The notes under the pieces were generated by a model that saw only the letters and a program-made list of their open reading frames with translations, made no database searches and had not been told where the DNA came from. The position numbers were made by a program, and so were the translations under genes. This document shows, in pieces, positions 1 through 8,918 of a DNA stretch of 64,000 nucleotides. Source of the DNA: Shimia sp051201625 (GTDB lineage Bacteria; Pseudomonadota; Alphaproteobacteria; Rhodobacterales; Rhodobacteraceae); contig NZ_CP179203.1 in NCBI RefSeq assembly GCF_051201625.1, positions 3,472,001 to 3,536,000 of the forward strand, written 5' to 3'. Positions within the stretch are counted from its first letter, which is position 1. The number at the start of each line of letters is the position of its first letter.

Positions 1-743
1 TTGGCCGGGTCCATCAAAACGGCTAAGCCAGCCTCTGTCGTACCATTCGGGCTAGTGACGTTTTTCCGCAATGTCTCGGGAGTCTCCTCAGCCATTTCAG
101 CTAGTGCACCCGCCCCTGCAACCGTAGCTTTTGCCAGCGCCATTGCGAGGCTTGGATCTAGTCCTTGAGTTTCACCCGCAGCGGCCAGTGTTTCAATCAG
201 GTGGAAAACATACGCCGGCCCAGATCCACTCACGCCGGTTACCGCGTCCATTTGTGTTTCTCGGTCTAGGCGCACTACCTGGCCGACCGCGCGGATCAAA
301 GTCTCAGCCAAAACCAAGCCTGCTTCACCCGCTTGCACATTCCCAAAAACGGCGGTAATGCCTTTGCCTACCGCTGCAGGGGTATTGGGCATCGCCCGAA
401 CGACTGGTGTACTTTCTCCCAAAACCTCTTCGTAATTAGCGATGGAAATACCCGCCGCAACAGACACGAACAACGTTCTCCCATTGCCCATCGACTTCAG
501 CGAAGGTAGCGCGGCAGCCATCATCTGAGGCTTCACCGCAACCAATACTATTGCCGGTTCCTTCGGCAGCTCTAGGTTAATATTGACAGCAGTCGCTTTG
601 AGCCAATCGCTTGGGAAAGGATCCTTTACCCAAACAGACGTTGGCGGTAGTCCGTCTGCCAACCAACCCTGCAACATGGCCGATCCCATCTTGCCACAGC
701 CAAGAAGCACTAGACCTCGATCGGCCACTACATTCATATCCAT
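1..743 (-). CDS. proC: Pyrroline-5-carboxylate reductase (C-terminus cut by window edge)
   Basis: Catalyses the last step of proline synthesis, NAD(P)H-dependent reduction of 1-pyrroline-5-carboxylate, in the cytoplasm. The translated minus strand starts MDMNVVADRG, then shows the nucleotide-binding loop LLGCGKMGSAML (about residues 12-23), the family segment VKPQMM, then VRAMPNTPAAVGKG and the dimer-domain signature VTGVSGSGPAYVF. About 247 of the usual 270 or so residues are present, so only the extreme C-terminus is missing. A second ATG two codons in (737) is an alternative start. It lies 34 bp downstream of the YbjN gene on the same strand and is probably cotranscribed with it, an arrangement I recall from other Alphaproteobacteria. 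Confidence 0.95.
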   Translation of the reverse strand, partial: MDMNVVADRGLVLLGCGKMGSAMLQGWLADGLPPTSVWVKDPFPSDWLKATAVNINLELPKEPAIVLVAVKPQMMAAALPSLKSMGNGRTLFVSVAAGISIANYEEVLGESTPVVRAMPNTPAAVGKGITAVFGNVQAGEAGLVLAETLIRAVGQVVRLDRETQMDAVTGVSGSGPAYVFHLIETLAAAGETQGLDPSLAMALAKATVAGAGALAEMAEETPETLRKNVTSPNGTTEAGLAVLMDPA

Positions 744-777
744 TGAAGGTCCCCCATCACGACGTTGAGGGGGATTG

Positions 778-1278
778 TTACGCTCGCCCGTAAGCCTCTG
801 CAATGGCAACTTGCATAGCGCTCTCTACGTCGCGGTCGCCCCAGACTACCAATTGAAACGCTGGATAATAGCGCTCTGCACTGACGATTGCGGCATTTAT
901 CATCACATCGATTTGATCTGGGCTTGCCATTTGCCCACCTGAGAGCATCAGGCCATAACGATAGATCATCAGCTTTTGTTCGTTCCAGTAGGTAAATGCA
1001 CCCGCCCAACATTTGTCATTTACAGCGTTCAGTGCTTCCCAAAGCTGAGGAAGCTTACCCTCCGGTGGTTCCATCTCAAAAGAACAGACTAACCGGAGTG
1101 TTTCGTCGTAGGCCGACCAAGCCAGCGTTATTGAATAGGTTTTCCACTGTCCCTCAACAGCCATTGCAATCTGATCATCGGCAATACGGTCAAAACTCCA
1201 GTCATGGTGTTCCGCAATATGCTCAACGATATCGATAGGGTGAAGGTCGTCGTCCAAAATGTGTTCTGACAATGCCAT
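778..1278 (-). CDS. YbjN domain-containing protein
   Basis: A 166-residue cytoplasmic protein without signal peptide or membrane segment. The sequence from about residue 17 (VEHIAEHHDWSFDRI) through the motif ALNAVNDKCWAGAFTY fits the YbjN family, whose fold resembles type III secretion chaperones and whose exact role is unknown. I chose the ATG at 1278 rather than upstream in-frame codons because a strong ribosome site, AGAGGTGG, sits just before it and the protein then begins MALSEHILDDD. It is the first gene of a probable two-gene unit with proC. Family assignment is firm; function is open. Confidence 0.85.
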   Translation of the reverse strand: MALSEHILDDDLHPIDIVEHIAEHHDWSFDRIADDQIAMAVEGQWKTYSITLAWSAYDETLRLVCSFEMEPPEGKLPQLWEALNAVNDKCWAGAFTYWNEQKLMIYRYGLMLSGGQMASPDQIDVMINAAIVSAERYYPAFQLVVWGDRDVESAMQVAIAEAYGRA

Positions 1279-1889
1279 GGCGCCACCTCTTTTTTCTGTT
1301 GCGCTCTGGGAATGGCAGCACCCCAAGCGCTTGGTGCCTGCTCTAGAATATGTGACCAATCACATGTTCCTTACTACATATGGTGCTGTGCTAAAGACGT
1401 TCTGTAAAGCAAAATATCGGTGGATAACCCAATAAGTTGTGGATTAATCACTTACCGCCACAATAGCAGACTTACCCAAATTACGATTGGACCAACTTGT
1501 AACCCAGTTGCAAAGGTCCAAAGTCACGCTCGATAACTTTTGAAATTAGTTAACTACAAACTGCCTCAGCGTTTTTGGTTATAAAGTTTAACCCAGCGCA
1601 ACATGAGCGCTACTGCAATCAGCACCATGGTTGGACGTGACTGATGTTGCGGGCAAAAATGGCATGCGTGGCGCGAAATTCGGACGGTGTTGAAACACGG
1701 CTATGCCTAGTGTTTCAGATTACAAACAACGCGCGCCTCCATCCAGTGGCCACCAAATGATTTTACCAACGTCTGTCCATACTGGTCCGTCACCTCCAGC
1801 CACTACTAGTGCTAAGTGAAGCCAGTGAAACTGACTGAGACCAAAGTTTTCGCTGTCGTTTAAAAGCCATTGCTCGTTTGAAACTGGAA
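1279..1889. other. Gene-poor spacer, 611 bp
   Basis: No convincing coding frame is seen. It separates the YbjN-proC unit, which reads leftward from 1278, from the 3' end of ubiK at 1890, so the promoter of the YbjN gene should lie in its first part. It contains one imperfect inverted repeat (1487-1521, listed separately). I see no tRNA and no known riboswitch. Confidence 0.6.
1487..1521. repeat. Bulged inverted repeat
   Basis: TTGGACC (1487-1493) pairs with GGTCCAA (1515-1521), and directly inside AACT (1494-1497) pairs with AGTT (1506-1509), leaving a five-base bulge on one side and an eight-base loop. It has no U-run on either side, so it is not a standard intrinsic terminator. It could be an RNA hairpin, a protein site or chance. 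Confidence 0.35.
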
Positions 1890-2129
1890 CTATTTGCCTT
1901 CAAGCATCGTGACCCGGGCCTTCAGTTCTTCATTTTCTTCGCGCGCGCGCTGAGCCATCGCCCGAACAGCATCGAATTCCTCTCGAGTCACAAAGTTGCG
2001 GTCCGCTAACCAACGATCCAAAAGCGATTTCATAGCGTTTTCCGCTTCTTCCCGGGCGCCTTGGGCGACACCCATGGCGTTGGTCATAAGTTGCGACATG
2101 TCATCCATGAATTTGTTTCGAGTCTGCAT
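1890..2129 (-). CDS. ubiK: Ubiquinone biosynthesis accessory factor UbiK (BMFP/YqiC family)
   Basis: A 79-residue, mostly helical protein. The family acts as an accessory factor of the aerobic ubiquinone biosynthesis complex and trimerises through a C-terminal coiled coil. The N-terminal half (MDDMSQLMTNAMGVAQGA) looks amphipathic, and the C-terminal half (FVTREEFDAVRAMAQRAREE, then heptad-like leucines ending in LEGK) is the conserved coiled-coil part. I set the start at the ATG at 2129, which follows GGAG at good spacing; upstream in-frame codons would add an unconserved tail. It is divergent from lgt, 92 bp away. The symbol is by family; function in this organism is inferred. Confidence 0.85.
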   Translation of the reverse strand: MQTRNKFMDDMSQLMTNAMGVAQGAREEAENAMKSLLDRWLADRNFVTREEFDAVRAMAQRAREENEELKARVTMLEGK

Positions 2130-2221
2130 CGTGCTCTCCAGAATAGCTCCTTGTTTGTATATGGGGTCCAAGAACGATAGACGCAAGGTTGACAGTAGTC
2201 ATAGGTCGTGACCAAAGGTGA

Positions 2222-3109
2222 ATGCAAATGCGAGCACAAATTCCCTTTCCAGACATCTCCCCTGAGCTGTTTTCAGTTTCACTCTTTGGAATGGAACTAG
2301 CCCTTCGTTGGTATGCACTGGCCTACATTGTCGGTATTTTGATCGGCTGGCGCATCGTTGTCGCAGCGGTGCGAAACACTCGGCTCTGGCCGAGCAGCGC
2401 TCCACCGATCACAGAAAGACAAACAGAGGACTTTTTAACCTGGGCTATTATCGGCGTAATTCTCGGTGGTCGATTTGGGTATGTTCTGTTCTACAAGTCG
2501 GAACACTACTTTCAAAACCCAGGCGAAATCCTGCAAATTTGGACTGGAGGTATGGCATTTCACGGCGGCATGTTGGGTGTCGTACTGGCAGGCCTGCTGT
2601 TTGCCCAAAAGCACAACGTCCCACGTTGGCAGTTTGCCGATGCCATTGTCCTTGGAGTCACACCGGGTTTGCTGATGGGCCGTATTGCCAACTTCATCAA
2701 TGGCGAATTGTGGGGGCGTCCGACGGAACTTCCTTGGGGTGTAGTTTTTCCAGGTTACGCAGCGCAGGACTGCGCACAGCCACTCGGGCTTATCTGCGCT
2801 CGTCATCCCAGCCAGCTTTACGAAGCAATTTTCGAAGGACTTATCTTGGGCGGGCTTCTCTTGTGGTTGGCTTGGCGGCGTGATGCACTTAAATCGCCAG
2901 GTCGCATCACCGGCGTGTTCTTCGCTGGATATGGCCTAACCCGCTTTATTGTAGAGTTTTTCCGCCAACCAGATGCGCATTTCATCACTTTAGGCAACCC
3001 ACTCGGTCTCGCGATCCAGACATCAGGATATGGCATTACTATGGGCCAAGTTTTATCTCTACCGATGTTAATGTTCGGACTGTGGTTTGTTTACCGGTCC
3101 AAACCATGA
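2222..3109 (+). CDS. lgt: Prolipoprotein diacylglyceryl transferase
   Basis: Transfers a diacylglyceryl group from phosphatidylglycerol to the lipobox cysteine of prolipoproteins in the inner membrane. The protein has about seven hydrophobic segments. It carries the Lgt signature GRIANFINGELWGRP (about residues 158-172) and the conserved RHPSQLYEA segment (about 197-205) with the essential His-Pro-Ser-Gln. Length of 295 residues is normal. A second ATG at 2228 has better distance to the AAAGGTGA site and may be the true start. Its stop overlaps the start of the methyltransferase gene (ATGA at 3106), so the two are translationally coupled in an lgt-midA-pgeF operon. Confidence 0.96.
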   Translation: MQMRAQIPFPDISPELFSVSLFGMELALRWYALAYIVGILIGWRIVVAAVRNTRLWPSSAPPITERQTEDFLTWAIIGVILGGRFGYVLFYKSEHYFQNPGEILQIWTGGMAFHGGMLGVVLAGLLFAQKHNVPRWQFADAIVLGVTPGLLMGRIANFINGELWGRPTELPWGVVFPGYAAQDCAQPLGLICARHPSQLYEAIFEGLILGGLLLWLAWRRDALKSPGRITGVFFAGYGLTRFIVEFFRQPDAHFITLGNPLGLAIQTSGYGITMGQVLSLPMLMFGLWFVYRSKP

Positions 3110-4164
3110 GCAACATGACTGAACATCTAAAGGCACGGATAACGGGAAGCGGCCCAATGACTGTGGCTGAGTACATGACTGAGACGCTGCTACATCCAAA
3201 GTTGGGCTATTACACCACCCGCGATCCATTGGGTGAAGCCGGCGATTTCACCACTGCGCCAGAAATTAGCCAGATGTTTGGCGAGATGATAGGGCTAGTC
3301 CTTGCGCAGTGCTGGTTGGATCAGGGGGCGCCCAACCCATTCACACTAGCAGAGCCCGGACCAGGACGTGGCACTCTAATGGCTGATATTATGCGGGCAA
3401 CTCGCGGCATTCCGGGCTTCCATGAAGCAATAAAGCTTTGCCTGATTGAGGCGTCTCCAGAATTACGCAGTAAACAGGCCAACCTTTTGGGGGATCACCA
3501 CACGTGGCTTTATGATCTTGATCAATTGCCTGAACAGCCCTTATTTTTGATTGCCAACGAATTTTTTGACACACTGCCAATACGCCAATTTCAACGCGGT
3601 GAAAGCGGGTGGCAAGAACGTTTGATTGGCGTGCGCGACAATAAGCTTGTTACTGGTCTTGGTCCCGAGCAACCCCGCGAAACTCTAAAGAAGCGCATTG
3701 AGGACACGACCGTGGGAAATGTTGTAGAGTTATGTCCAGCTGCCCCAGCACTTATTGAGATAATCGGCACACGCATTGCAAGTAATGGCGGTGCCGCACT
3801 AATTATCGATTATGGCAGTTGGCGTTCGAATGGTGACACACTACAGGCATTGAGGCATCATAGCCCCGTCGATCCTTTGACATTCCCGGGCGAAGCTGAC
3901 CTTACAGCACACGTCGATTTTGAGGCATTAGCATTAGCTGCTCCATGCGCGCACTCAAAAATGATCACGCAGGGCATCTTTTTGGAACGGCTTGGTATTA
4001 CCGAAAGGGCGCAAATACTGGCCCAAAAATTGTCTGGCGCCTCATTGGAAAGCCATGTTGCCGCACATCGTCGCTTGACGCATCCAAATGAAATGGGAGA
4101 CTTATTCAAGGTTCTCGCCCTTTACCCGGAAGATAGTCCACCACCACCAGGATGTGACGCATGA
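3106..4164 (+). CDS. MidA/NDUFAF7-type class I SAM-dependent methyltransferase
   Basis: A 352-residue member of the DUF185 family. The mitochondrial relative NDUFAF7 methylates an arginine of the complex I subunit NDUFS2 during assembly; the bacterial function is less clear. Visible features are the N-terminal YMTETLLHPKLGYYTTRDP, the GDFTTAPEISQMFGE segment, the SAM-binding loop LAEPGPGRGTLMADI (about residues 86-100) and LIANEFFDTLPIRQF. The start ATG at 3106 overlaps the lgt stop, and its own stop overlaps the pgeF start (ATGA at 4161). An NDUFS4-type complex I subunit is encoded 1.4 kb downstream, which fits a complex I link, though on the other strand. Confidence 0.9.
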   Translation: MSNMTEHLKARITGSGPMTVAEYMTETLLHPKLGYYTTRDPLGEAGDFTTAPEISQMFGEMIGLVLAQCWLDQGAPNPFTLAEPGPGRGTLMADIMRATRGIPGFHEAIKLCLIEASPELRSKQANLLGDHHTWLYDLDQLPEQPLFLIANEFFDTLPIRQFQRGESGWQERLIGVRDNKLVTGLGPEQPRETLKKRIEDTTVGNVVELCPAAPALIEIIGTRIASNGGAALIIDYGSWRSNGDTLQALRHHSPVDPLTFPGEADLTAHVDFEALALAAPCAHSKMITQGIFLERLGITERAQILAQKLSGASLESHVAAHRRLTHPNEMGDLFKVLALYPEDSPPPPGCDA

Positions 4165-4919
4165 CGCTTGAAATTCTTACGGCAGATATTCTCGGCCCAA
4201 CGCAGCATGGTTTTTTTACCCGCCGAGGCGGCGCGTCGTCTGGCATCTTCAAAGGCCTTAACTGCGGCACCGGCAGCTCTGATCAGTCAGAAATTGTGGC
4301 AATCAACCGGGCGCGCGTCGCAGAGGCCGTTCGAGTGCCCAACGGTTCTCTTATTGCTTTGTACCAAGCCCACACGTCAGATGTTGTGACAGTGAAGGCA
4401 CCGTTTCCAGGTGAGAAACCAAAGGCCGATGGTATGGTAACAAACGTCCCGGGTCTGGCACTGTCGATCTTAACTGCTGATTGTCAGCCAGTTTTATTTG
4501 CTGATTTGAGGGCCGGTGTGGTCGGTGCGGCGCATGCTGGCTGGCGTGGTACTTTGAATGGCGTACTGGAAGCAACAGTCGAAACGATGGTCGACCTTGG
4601 CGCCAACCGTGACAGTATTAGTGCTGCCATTGGTCCATCTATTTCGCAGCACGCCTATGAGGTCGGACAAGAATTTTTTAACACTTTTTTGAATGAAGAC
4701 CAAAACAATGCTCGATTTTTTGCCCCTGGCAGCGGCGACCGAATGCAATTCGATCTTCCTTCATACGGTTTGCACCGCCTGCAGTGTGCTGGCGTAGGTG
4801 CCGCCGAATGGATTCACCATTGCACCTATTCAGATTCAGATCGCTTCTTTTCTTATCGCCGCAGCACTCATGCGGGCGAGGCAGATTACGGTCGGCTCAT
4901 CTCCGTGATCAGACTATGA
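4161..4919 (+). CDS. pgeF: YfiH/PgeF-type multicopper polyphenol oxidoreductase-like protein
   Basis: A 252-residue protein of the YfiH/LACC1 family. E. coli PgeF is reported to edit wrongly placed serine in peptidoglycan precursors, and other members act on purine nucleosides. Visible motifs are GFFTRRGGASSGIF, then the metal-binding pieces QAHTSDV, LTADCQPVLFAD and GAAHAGWRGTLNGVL (His and Cys ligands), and GPSISQHAYEVG. It starts inside the stop codon of the methyltransferase gene, so it is the last member of the lgt operon. The chemistry inside this cell cannot be settled from sequence. Confidence 0.9.
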   Translation: MTLEILTADILGPTQHGFFTRRGGASSGIFKGLNCGTGSSDQSEIVAINRARVAEAVRVPNGSLIALYQAHTSDVVTVKAPFPGEKPKADGMVTNVPGLALSILTADCQPVLFADLRAGVVGAAHAGWRGTLNGVLEATVETMVDLGANRDSISAAIGPSISQHAYEVGQEFFNTFLNEDQNNARFFAPGSGDRMQFDLPSYGLHRLQCAGVGAAEWIHHCTYSDSDRFFSYRRSTHAGEADYGRLISVIRL

Positions 4920-4992
4920 CATGGGCGCCGCAAAATAACTGCGGAAATTTCCCTAAAACTGACCATTTCTGCCCCATCTCCGCCTCATTTCC

Positions 4993-5007
4993 GGAACAGT
5001 CTGTTCC
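4993..5007. promoter_or_regulatory. Perfect palindrome before the 46-residue gene
   Basis: GGAACAGTCTGTTCC is a 6-3-6 perfect inverted repeat, 53 bp before the start codon at 5060. Size and position suit a dimeric repressor or activator. The GAAC and GTTC arms are five bases apart, which does not match the LexA spacings I know (N4 in the Bacillus type, N7 in the Rhodobacter type). The regulator is unknown. Confidence 0.4.
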
Positions 5008-5059
5008 TCAGAGAGAAACACTCGGTTCCCAACGAGGAATCAGTCAAAGGAGAAAAAAA

Positions 5060-5200
5060 ATGAGCAGCCGCACCCGTTTTGTTAAATCAGTTATCGCAGC
5101 ATCTAAAAATGAAGTACCTCAAATGCCTTGGGCTCGTGGAACACGTCGTGCGGCCTACATCCGCAAGCGCAGCGGTCTGGCTCTAAAGAACGCTGCTTAA
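5060..5200 (+). CDS. Small basic conserved hypothetical protein, 46 aa
   Basis: The reading frame starts MSSRTRFVKSVIAASKNE and continues with MPWARGTRRAAYIRKR to a TAA at 5198-5200. It is rich in Arg and Lys, has no signal peptide and is preceded by a strong site, AAAGGAG, 8 bases before the ATG. I recall very similar short proteins with the MPWARG-RRAA-I core in many Rhodobacterales genomes, always unnamed. The charge suggests nucleic-acid or ribosome binding, which is inference only. It stands alone between pgeF and a long non-coding stretch, with its own probable promoter and the palindrome at 4993. Confidence 0.75.
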   Translation: MSSRTRFVKSVIAASKNEVPQMPWARGTRRAAYIRKRSGLALKNAA

Positions 5201-5575
5201 GCCGCTAAAATCTTATACGCGTGAATTGGAATGGGGCAGCTTCAACACATGGATGCAGCCCTGCCACTTTTCTGTAAGTACGACAACAGCGTGCAAATAT
5301 TAATTGGACCCACCTTTCCATCGCTTGTAAGTCACTTTCTAAAATATTGAAGTTCTCTTTCTCGACGAGACTACGTTTTAGATAAATAATCATTCAAGGC
5401 CTATGCGTCGTTACGTAAGTGTTCCGCGCATTTGCCAACGTGAGGCATTAAATCTTCTGACGTTTTAGACCAAAAATGAATTTAAGATACATGACTTACC
5501 AAACAATTTTTGCATAGACTTTACTGCGCTTTGTGTGAGCCCGATTGCTGCCGGTGCGCAAACGTTACCGCTCGC
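5201..5575. other. Spacer, 375 bp
   Basis: This lies between two convergently placed genes, the 46-residue gene and the NDUFS4-like gene. It is AT-richer than its surroundings. Short open frames exist on both strands but lack ribosome sites and recognisable sequence. I see no clear terminator hairpin and no tRNA. Confidence 0.5.
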
Positions 5576-5887
5576 TTAGTGGGTCCACGGAACCTTACGG
5601 TTGGTTGCAAAATTTTCGCCGTATCCACCTGCACGGATATTAGGTTTACGCTTGTTGGGTTTGATCACCTCTGCGTCGATATTGTGTTCGCGAGCGTATT
5701 CCAGCGCCGAATCCTCAGAATCGAACCACAACTTTACCTGACTTTGTGTATCGCCAGATCCGGTCCAGCCCATCAACGGGTCGAGGTCCTTCGCTTCTGC
5801 GGGACCAAACTCCAGAACCCACATTTTTGTCTTTGCAGCACCAGACGACATAGCTGTGCGGGAAGGTTGAAAGATACGGGCTTTCAT
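5576..5887 (-). CDS. ETC complex I subunit, NDUFS4 family
   Basis: A 103-residue protein homologous to the mitochondrial 18-kDa accessory subunit of NADH:ubiquinone oxidoreductase. This family is found in Alphaproteobacteria and mitochondria and stabilises the N-module. The sequence begins MKARIFQPSRTAMSSG, then KMWVLEFGP, DPLMGWTGSGDTQSQVKLWF and SALEYAREHNIDAEVI, and ends NFATNRKVPWTH, all typical of the family. AAAGGAG precedes the ATG. It is a single-gene unit separate from any nuo cluster in view. Confidence 0.92.
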   Translation of the reverse strand: MKARIFQPSRTAMSSGAAKTKMWVLEFGPAEAKDLDPLMGWTGSGDTQSQVKLWFDSEDSALEYAREHNIDAEVIKPNKRKPNIRAGGYGENFATNRKVPWTH

Positions 5888-6414
5888 AACAAACTCCTTT
5901 ACCTGTACGGCTTATCTCGGATTTGTGGCGCTCCGGCAAGGGTCTCTTTGCCGCAAGGCACTGCTTGACCCGTGAAATATTGATGATTTGTTTTAGGCTC
6001 GTATGTGACGGCACACTTTAGTTTTGAAAAGAAGCCTTATTGAAAGCGTCCGGGACCCAGCCTCATGGTTGCGTGAAATAATCTTTCGCTTGCAAAATGT
6101 AAAAAGATTGCCCTCGAGAAAGCCTATCTAAAATGCGACTTAGCGCATAAGTTGATAATTAGCATGACATTGCTACACGTCAGGTTTTAGTGCGCACGAT
6201 GTACCTAAGACTTTCCTGTGGTAAGAATTTTGATTTAATCACCATCGCTGAGAATGGAATTTTGACGCTGGCGAAATCAAAACACAGAACCAACATTTCC
6301 GTTGCAAACAGACCAAATTCGCTTCCATCGGCAGGTACCAGTAACCCCTAAGCCGCCTCCCCCCTTGAACAATAATAAAAAAGTCAAATCTTATGCATTG
6401 AAAGGTTTTGAAAC
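5888..6414. other. Divergent control region between the NDUFS4-like gene and uvrB, 527 bp
   Basis: Promoters for both flanking genes should lie here. There is no convincing coding frame. I looked for a Rhodobacter-type SOS box (GTTC-N7-GTTC or its complement) before uvrB and found only a lone GAAC near 6367, so LexA control of uvrB is not shown. Confidence 0.5.
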
Positions 6415-8601
6415 ATGGATTCTGCACAGGGCCCAATAAGTCACACTCCCATGCCCCAAGGTATAGGTCGCCACAAACTGGAGGGCGGGAAACGCTTGGT
6501 GATGCACACCGGTTTCAGTCCGGCGGGCGATCAGCCTACAGCGATTTCGGAACTTACAACTGGTGTGCGTGCTGGAGAACGAAATCAGGTACTGCTTGGA
6601 GCAACCGGAACGGGCAAGACCTTCACAATGGCAAAGGTGATCGAGGAAACGCAGCGCCCAGCCATTATTTTGGCGCCCAACAAAACCCTTGCCGCGCAGC
6701 TTTATGGCGAGATGAAGGGGTTTTTTCCAGAGAACTCAGTCGAATATTTCGTAAGCTTTTACGATTACTATCAACCGGAAGCTTATGTACCGCGTTCAGA
6801 TACCTTTATCGAAAAAGAGTCCCAAATAAACGAACAAATCGACCGAATGCGCCATTCAGCTACTCGTGCATTGTTGGAACGCGATGACGTCGTCATTGTA
6901 GCATCAGTGTCTTGCATCTACGGCATAGGTTCGGTCGAAACTTACGGCGCTATGACACTTGATCTGAAGGCCGGCCAAGAATACGACCAGCGCAAAGTCA
7001 TGGCTGACCTTATCGCGCAGCAATACCGACGCAATGATCAGGCATTTCAACGCGGGTCTTTTCGCGTCCGCGGCGACAGCCTGGAAATCTTTCCAGCCCA
7101 CCTAGAAGATCGTGCATGGCGGCTGTCTTTTTTTGGGGAAGAATTAGAGGCGATCACCGAGTTTGATCCCTTAACAGGCGAAAAAACAGATATCTTTGAG
7201 CATGTCCGCGTGTATGCAAATTCACATTATGTCACACCTAAACCTACCATGCAGCAGGCAATAATTTGCATTAAAAAGGAACTTCGTACCCGTCTCGACC
7301 AACTCGTAAACGAAGGCAAGCTTCTAGAAGCCCAACGCCTTGAACAGCGCACCAATTTCGATCTCGAAATGTTAGAGGCCACCGGTGTATGCAACGGAAT
7401 CGAAAACTATTCACGCTATCTAACCGGCCGAGCGCCAGGTGAACCACCTCCAACGCTGTTCGAATTTATCCCTGACAATGCTCTCGTGTTTGCCGATGAG
7501 TCTCATGTGTCGGTCCCACAGATCGGTGGCATGTACAAAGGTGACTACCGGCGCAAGTTCACACTCGCCGAACATGGATTTCGCCTCCCCTCTTGTATGG
7601 ACAACCGCCCCCTCAAGTTCGAGGAGTGGGATGCAATGCGCCCACAGTCAGTTTTTGTCTCGGCGACGCCGTCCAACTGGGAAATCGATCAGTCTGGTGG
7701 TGTTTTTGTCGAACAAGTAATCCGTCCAACGGGCCTGTTAGATCCGGAGGTGGAGATCCGTCCCGTCGAAATGCAGGTTGATGACCTTCTGGACGAAGTA
7801 AGGAAGGTCACCGCTAGTGGTTTTCGCACTCTTGTCACGACACTGACAAAACGCATGGCCGAAGATCTCACTGAATACATGCACGAGCAAGGTATCAAAG
7901 TGCGCTATATGCACTCTGAAATCGATACACTGGAACGAATCGAAATATTGCGCGATCTACGTCTAGGCGCGTTTGATGTGCTAGTTGGTATCAACCTGCT
8001 GCGAGAAGGGTTGGATATTCCCGAATGCGGTCTCGTCGCAATTCTAGATGCGGACAAGGAAGGCTTCTTGCGATCTGAAACATCCCTCGTGCAAACCATA
8101 GGTCGCGCCGCCAGGAATGCTGAAGGGCGGGTAATTATGTATGCTGACCGCATGACTGGTTCGATGGAGCGAGCGCTCGATGAGACAAACCGCCGACGGG
8201 TCAAACAGATTGCTTACAACGAAGAGAACAACATTACTCCAGAAACGGTTAAGAAGAACGTCGAGGACGTCCTAGCAGGCCTCTACAAGGGTGATACTGA
8301 TATGTCCCGTGTCACTGCCAAAGTCGACAAACCGCTGTATGGTGGGAATTTAGAGACCGTCCTCGATGGACTGCGGAGCGATATGAGGAAAGCGGCTGAA
8401 AATTTAGAATTTGAGGAAGCAGCTCGCTTGCGCGATGAAGTTAAGCGCTTAGAGGCTGTGGATTTAGTTATCGCTGATGACCCGATGGCGCGACAATACG
8501 CCGTCGAGTCAGCCGCCAAAAAAGCGGTCGGCGCCAAAGGTCGCTCCACGGCTGGCCGGGCCGGGCAACGTGGTGGAAATGTTAGGCGACGCGGACGTTA
8601 A
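6415..8601 (+). CDS. uvrB: Excinuclease ABC subunit B
   Basis: The helicase-like DNA damage recognition subunit of nucleotide excision repair, acting with UvrA and UvrC. The 728 residues contain Walker A GATGTGKT (62-69), the damage-clamping beta-hairpin region FYDYYQPEAYVPRSDTF, the helicase motif DESHVSVPQ, GINLLREGLDIPE and QTIGRAARN, and a C-terminal UVR motif NLEFEEAARLRDEVKRLE for contact with UvrC, followed by a basic tail. The first 30 residues before MHTGFSPAGDQPTAI are longer than in E. coli, but GAAAGG near the ATG at 6415 supports this start. It is monocistronic. Confidence 0.97.
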   Translation: MDSAQGPISHTPMPQGIGRHKLEGGKRLVMHTGFSPAGDQPTAISELTTGVRAGERNQVLLGATGTGKTFTMAKVIEETQRPAIILAPNKTLAAQLYGEMKGFFPENSVEYFVSFYDYYQPEAYVPRSDTFIEKESQINEQIDRMRHSATRALLERDDVVIVASVSCIYGIGSVETYGAMTLDLKAGQEYDQRKVMADLIAQQYRRNDQAFQRGSFRVRGDSLEIFPAHLEDRAWRLSFFGEELEAITEFDPLTGEKTDIFEHVRVYANSHYVTPKPTMQQAIICIKKELRTRLDQLVNEGKLLEAQRLEQRTNFDLEMLEATGVCNGIENYSRYLTGRAPGEPPPTLFEFIPDNALVFADESHVSVPQIGGMYKGDYRRKFTLAEHGFRLPSCMDNRPLKFEEWDAMRPQSVFVSATPSNWEIDQSGGVFVEQVIRPTGLLDPEVEIRPVEMQVDDLLDEVRKVTASGFRTLVTTLTKRMAEDLTEYMHEQGIKVRYMHSEIDTLERIEILRDLRLGAFDVLVGINLLREGLDIPECGLVAILDADKEGFLRSETSLVQTIGRAARNAEGRVIMYADRMTGSMERALDETNRRRVKQIAYNEENNITPETVKKNVEDVLAGLYKGDTDMSRVTAKVDKPLYGGNLETVLDGLRSDMRKAAENLEFEEAARLRDEVKRLEAVDLVIADDPMARQYAVESAAKKAVGAKGRSTAGRAGQRGGNVRRRGR

Positions 8602-8918
8602 CCGCTGCCCCTTGACCCACAGATTTAAAACTAACTTCTCTGGAGACTTCCGGATGGGACGCTTAACCAATGGTTTACAATGGCGCGGTGTATTTTCAAA
8701 ATATGCAATATTATGAAATCGTCGAGCATCGGCGTGTTGCGCATCCAGTTGATTGGAGACTGCCTTAAACCTGCGTGCAATCTTTGCAGCTGTTATCTAT
8801 GTCGTTGTATTCTTCCCAGAATAGCGTCACCTGTCAGCCCCCGTTACGATGCGCCAATCTTTGCTTACTAGGTGCGAATTGGTTGACCCTTTTACTGTCC
8901 AGACCTAGCTTGAACATC
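8602..8918. other. Spacer after uvrB, 317 bp
   Basis: An open frame runs in phase into the following VOC gene from 8775, but its predicted residues do not look like protein, and the family start is at 8919. No terminator or repeat is obvious. Confidence 0.45.

Noticed and set aside
131..768. Several plus-strand open frames across the left end
   Set aside because: They lie antisense to proC, whose minus-strand translation carries all family motifs; the plus-strand products look like shadow sequence.
4993..5007. LexA/SOS box
   Set aside because: GAAC and GTTC are five bases apart; known LexA boxes use N4 (Gram-positive type) or a direct GTTC-N7-GTTC repeat (Rhodobacter type). No SOS gene follows.
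6230..6414. SOS box before uvrB
   Set aside because: Only one GAAC half-site near 6367 was found; the second half at N7 is AAAA.
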